Positions 60,969 to 64,000 of a DNA stretch of 64,000 nucleotides are shown here, piece after piece. Both the position numbers and the translations under genes were made by a program. Source of the DNA: Magallana angulata. Taxonomy: Eukaryota; Mollusca; Bivalvia; Ostreida; Ostreidae. The stretch is from contig NC_069118.1 in assembly GCF_025612915.1 (NCBI RefSeq), positions 20,149,566 to 20,213,565 on the forward strand, in the 5' to 3' direction. Each line of letters starts with the position of its first letter. Positions within the stretch are counted from its first letter, which is position 1. Below the pieces are notes generated by a model. The model made no database searches. It was not told the DNA's origin and was given only the letters and a program-made list of their open reading frames with translations.

Positions 60969-61132
60969 ATACTTACCTGGTGCAGAGGGCACCCTGATCA
61001 TCAAGGGGGTCCCTCCAGGGCGAGGCCATTCCATTGCACTCCGGATAGGCTGAACCCTGCGATCGCCCCAAATGCGGGCGACTCGGGCACGTAATTTTTT
61101 AGTGTGGGGGTCTGCGTTCGCGCTAACCCCTG
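60969..61132 (+). ncRNA. U1: U1 snRNA, array unit 7
   Basis: No difference from unit 1 seen. Confidence 0.97.
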
Positions 61133-62274
61133 GTATAAAATTCAATATAAAAGAACACACACAATTTGACACCTTATGGAAATTTATATCACCGAATCTT
61201 AAAAGCAAGTCACCGCAAACAGCTTAGATTAGTGTGGAAGAAATTAATTCAGTAAATATGTATAATTATTTATTTTTACATGTAACTACACGGGACATCA
61301 TGCAGTGTATCCACTTTATTTTTTGATAATAGCGTTGGTTACTTGGTTAATGTGTGTGCTAATATTAATTTTAATTTAGGTGTAAACATTACTGTTTCAC
61401 TGACAGGCAAATTTTTTTCGAGAGATCAGCGCCAGTTCGCGATATTTTCACAAGCTTTGTGCAAAGGAAAAGAAGGAGTTGCATCCCTTTGACTGTGGAC
61501 CCGTGTGTATGCGTATATTTCATTGTGACGTCGAGCTCGTGACAACAAAGTTTGAAAATTGTCGCGAAAGAGATGTGATTTTGTGTGAAACAGCATATAC
61601 ACCCAGCTTCGATTTAGCTTAACGGGAAATGGAATATGCTAGTAAGTGACCGCTTTTCGGACATACACTGGGCCCATTCTATTGGATTGTATTAAGTTTC
61701 TAGGATCAAACGCGGTAAGATTAATGTAAATGTATTTCAGTATTTAAAACAGTGCAATAATTTCTCAGTCAGCATGCATCTGTATACCTAGTTTATTCAA
61801 ATTGAACCATTCATCTTCACGTATAGTCAAGTAACGCGCATTGCACTATGTGTGAATGTACAATGCTGGGCGTGTCTAGGGTAGATAGGGAGGGTGGGGT
61901 TGCAATTATTAATATGGGTTTTGGGAGGAAAACTTGCATACCAGAAGAAAGAGAATTATAAATGTGCCATCGAACTGACATTTCACTTCATGAGGTCATT
62001 GGGATTGATTTTTTGTAATCAATCGCTAAAACGGAGGTCAAATATTGAATGCCATCCCCATCCGCCACCGCCATCCCTCTTTTTATACCGCTGGTACTTA
62101 GTTTTACTAATCATATTCTATTACTATACCACCGGTACAGAGACCACAGTTGTCGTCCCTGTTACGTTATATATACGTAATCATGGTGTTTACAGTATGT
62201 AGATATTTGAACGCGCTGTTTCAGTATACTATTCAAAGCTTAGTACTTATTCCCGCGGGACGGTACAAGTACTT

Positions 62275-62301
62275 GTACTTGCTTTTCGGCAGTACATATA
62301 T

Positions 62302-62333
<32 letters not shown>

Positions 62334-62384
62334 GGCCCCCTGCGCAAGGATGACACGCAAATTCGTGAAGCGTTCCATATTTTT
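62275..62384 (+). ncRNA. U6: U6 snRNA, array unit 7 (one-base insertion)
   Basis: 110 nt. It has five C instead of four in the GGCCCC run of the internal stem-loop (near 62,336-62,340) and is otherwise the same as the other copies. The extra base falls in the catalytic-core stem, so this copy is probably impaired unless it is a sequencing error. It is the first difference met when reading the array from the left. Confidence 0.92.
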
Positions 62385-62458
62385 CTTTTTTTATTCAAAA
62401 AAATTGGAATAGGAATTGGAATAGGAATTGGAATGAGGGGACAATCTGATTGGTCGAG

Positions 62459-62542
62459 AAATTGGAACGATACCACGAAGATTGGGGAGTATGTAGCGCA
62501 AGCAAGGATGGCACGCGAATTCGTGAAGCGTTCCATATTTTT
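62459..62542 (+). pseudogene. Degenerate U6 copy, unit 7 (older-looking form)
   Basis: It keeps GCGTTCCATATTTTTC and TTTTATTCAAAAAA as in the intact gene's 3' flank, without the extra CC and the poly-C run found in units 1-6. The preceding ATTGGAATAGGA minirepeat is shorter too. It reads GATGGCACGCG where the others have GATGACACGCG. Confidence 0.87.
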
Positions 62543-62550
62543 CTTTTATT

Positions 62551-62588
<38 letters not shown>

Positions 62589-63042
62589 GCCCCACACCCG
62601 CCCGAACAGGCTGGTCCTGGTTTTACACAGTGCTATTTTAGATAACGATGCTACTGACAAGATACATGTGTAAGTTTAGATTTTGAAACGGAATATGCGC
62701 TTTTAGGGAATTATTTGTCCATGAAATGCTGTATTTACTTCAAGCAAAATGTATGGTCTTTCTCCTAATACATATCTACATGTACGCGGCGAAACGTTTG
62801 TCATACGTTGTGTTAAGAAAAATCGGACGGGGCGTATTCAGACTTGACAGGGAGTGTGTGAGCTGTTAAATTGTTGCAGAGATGTGAGAAAATGTTGTAA
62901 ACTATGTAATTGTGTAGACAAAATGTATTATTTGGGATGATTTGTGTTTGAAATTTGCTGTTGCGGTACATGCAGTTCACTAAACACCTTCTTTTTATTA
63001 CAACTTCGTAGCTTGAAATTCTTCTTTAGCCGCATTCAAATC

Positions 63043-63206
63043 ATACTTACCTGGTGCAGAGGGCACCCTGATCATCAAGGGGGTCCCTCCAGGGCGAGGC
63101 CATTCCATTGCACTCCGGATAGGCTGAACCCTGCGATCGCCCCAAATGCGGGCGACTCGGGCACGTAATTTTTTAGTGTGGGGGTCTGCGTTCGCGCTAA
63201 CCCCTG
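63043..63206 (+). ncRNA. U1: U1 snRNA, array unit 8
   Basis: The RNA sequence is unchanged from unit 1 although the flanks differ at several positions (for example CACCTTC for CACTTC upstream, AAAAGGAAC for AAAAGAAC downstream). This fits selection or conversion on the RNA itself. The unit's U6 lies beyond the window. Confidence 0.97.
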
Positions 63207-64000
63207 GTATAAAATTCAATATAAAAGGAACACACACAATTTGACACCTTATGGAAATTCATATCATCGAATCTTAAAAGCAAGTCACCGCAAACAGCTT
63301 AGATTAGTGTGGAAGAAATTAATTCAGTAAATATGTATAATTATTTATTTTTACATGTAACTACACGGGACATCAGTGTATCCACTTTATTTTTTGATAA
63401 TAGCGTTGGTTACTTGGTTAATGTGTGTGCTAATATTAATTTTAATTTAGGTGTAAACATTACTGTTTCACTGACAGGCAATTTTTTTTCGAGAGAGATC
63501 AGCGCCAGTTCGCGATATTTTCACAAGCTTTGTGCAAAGGAAAAGAAGGAGTTGCATCCCTTTGACTGTGGACCCGTGTGTATGCGTATATTTCATTGTG
63601 ACGTCGAGCTCGTGACAACAAAGTTTGAAAATTGTCATCCAGTCGCGAAAGAGATGTGATTTTGTGTGAAACAGCATATACACCCAGCTTCGATTTAGCT
63701 TAACGGGAAATGGAATATGCTAGTAAGTGACCGCTTTTCGGACATACACTGGGCCCATTCTATCGGATTGTATTAAGTTTCTAGGATCAAACGCGTAAGA
63801 TTAATGTAAATGTATTTCAGTATTTAAACAGTGCAATAATTTCTCAGTCAGCATGCATCTGTATACCTAGTTTATTCAAATTGAACCATTCATCTTCACG
63901 TATAGTCAAGTAACGCGCATTGCACTATGTGTGAATGTACAATGCTGGGCGTGTCTAGGGTAGATAGGGAGGGTGGGGTTGCAATTATTAATATGGGGCT

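Larger units (their letters stand above)
47972..64000 (+). repeat. Tandem array of ~2.13-kb U1-U6 snRNA units
   Basis: Units start at 47972, 50100, 52229, 54360, 56490, 58621, 60752 and 62825, giving lengths 2128, 2129, 2131, 2130, 2131, 2131 and 2073, with a partial eighth. Each holds U1, a 1142-bp spacer, U6, an ~80-bp gap, a degenerate U6, a C/A homopolymer tract and ~450 bp back to the next unit. Length differences among units 1-6 come from the homopolymer tract. By eye, units 1 to 7 show no substitutions until the U6 of unit 7. From there to the window edge there are about a dozen small changes per kb, and the homopolymer tract is simpler. Open frames inside the unit are translations of RNA genes, homopolymers and spacer. 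Confidence 0.98.

Noticed and set aside
63309-63659. 116-codon open frame in array unit 8
   Set aside because: The same spacer in the other seven units is interrupted in this frame, and the frame only opens through small indels in unit 8. No domain is present, so it is spacer sequence.

Overview
This is AT-rich animal DNA, almost certainly from a bivalve mollusc and probably oyster-like. The evidence is intron-containing genes with GT-AG splice sites, a glycerate kinase of animal type, and many short inverted-repeat elements. There are also pogo-like terminal repeats, long dinucleotide tracts, and arms of an inverted repeat that I recall as common in oyster genomes. Nothing bacterial or viral was seen, and most of the first 22 kb is non-coding.

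Layout. 1-14.2 kb: no gene found; an inverted-repeat pair (187-320 / 1681-1820), a pogo-like fragment near 4.9 kb, a diverged tandem duplication near 11.8/12.6 kb and a long TA tract. 14.2-20.5 kb: a diverged segmental duplication. Its left copy holds a 1.82-kb foldback transposon with a 9-bp target duplication and its right copy still shows the empty site. Between the two copies lies a cluster of six copies of one ~400-bp repeat in alternating orientation. 22.2-27.3 kb, plus strand: five coding exons of D-glycerate kinase (GLYCTK), with small DNA transposons in introns 1 and 3. 31.2-37.8 kb, minus strand: four solid exons and one probable terminal exon of an unrecognised cysteine-rich protein. 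Just downstream of one of its splice donors is a 20-bp minisatellite whose monomer is a copy of that exon-intron junction. 37.8-47.5 kb: mostly non-coding, with simple repeats, a tRNA-like fragment and one orphan exon-like segment.

47,972-64,000 is the outstanding feature. It is a tandem array with a ~2.13-kb unit, each unit carrying one U1 snRNA gene and one U6 snRNA gene on the plus strand, plus a degenerate second U6. Eight U1 genes and seven U6 genes fall in the window and the array runs off the right edge. U1 (normally RNA polymerase II) and U6 (normally RNA polymerase III) recognise the 5' splice site one after the other in the spliceosome, and here they are amplified together. Units 1-6 look identical apart from homopolymer lengths. 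The copies diverge by about 1% from the last U6 onward.
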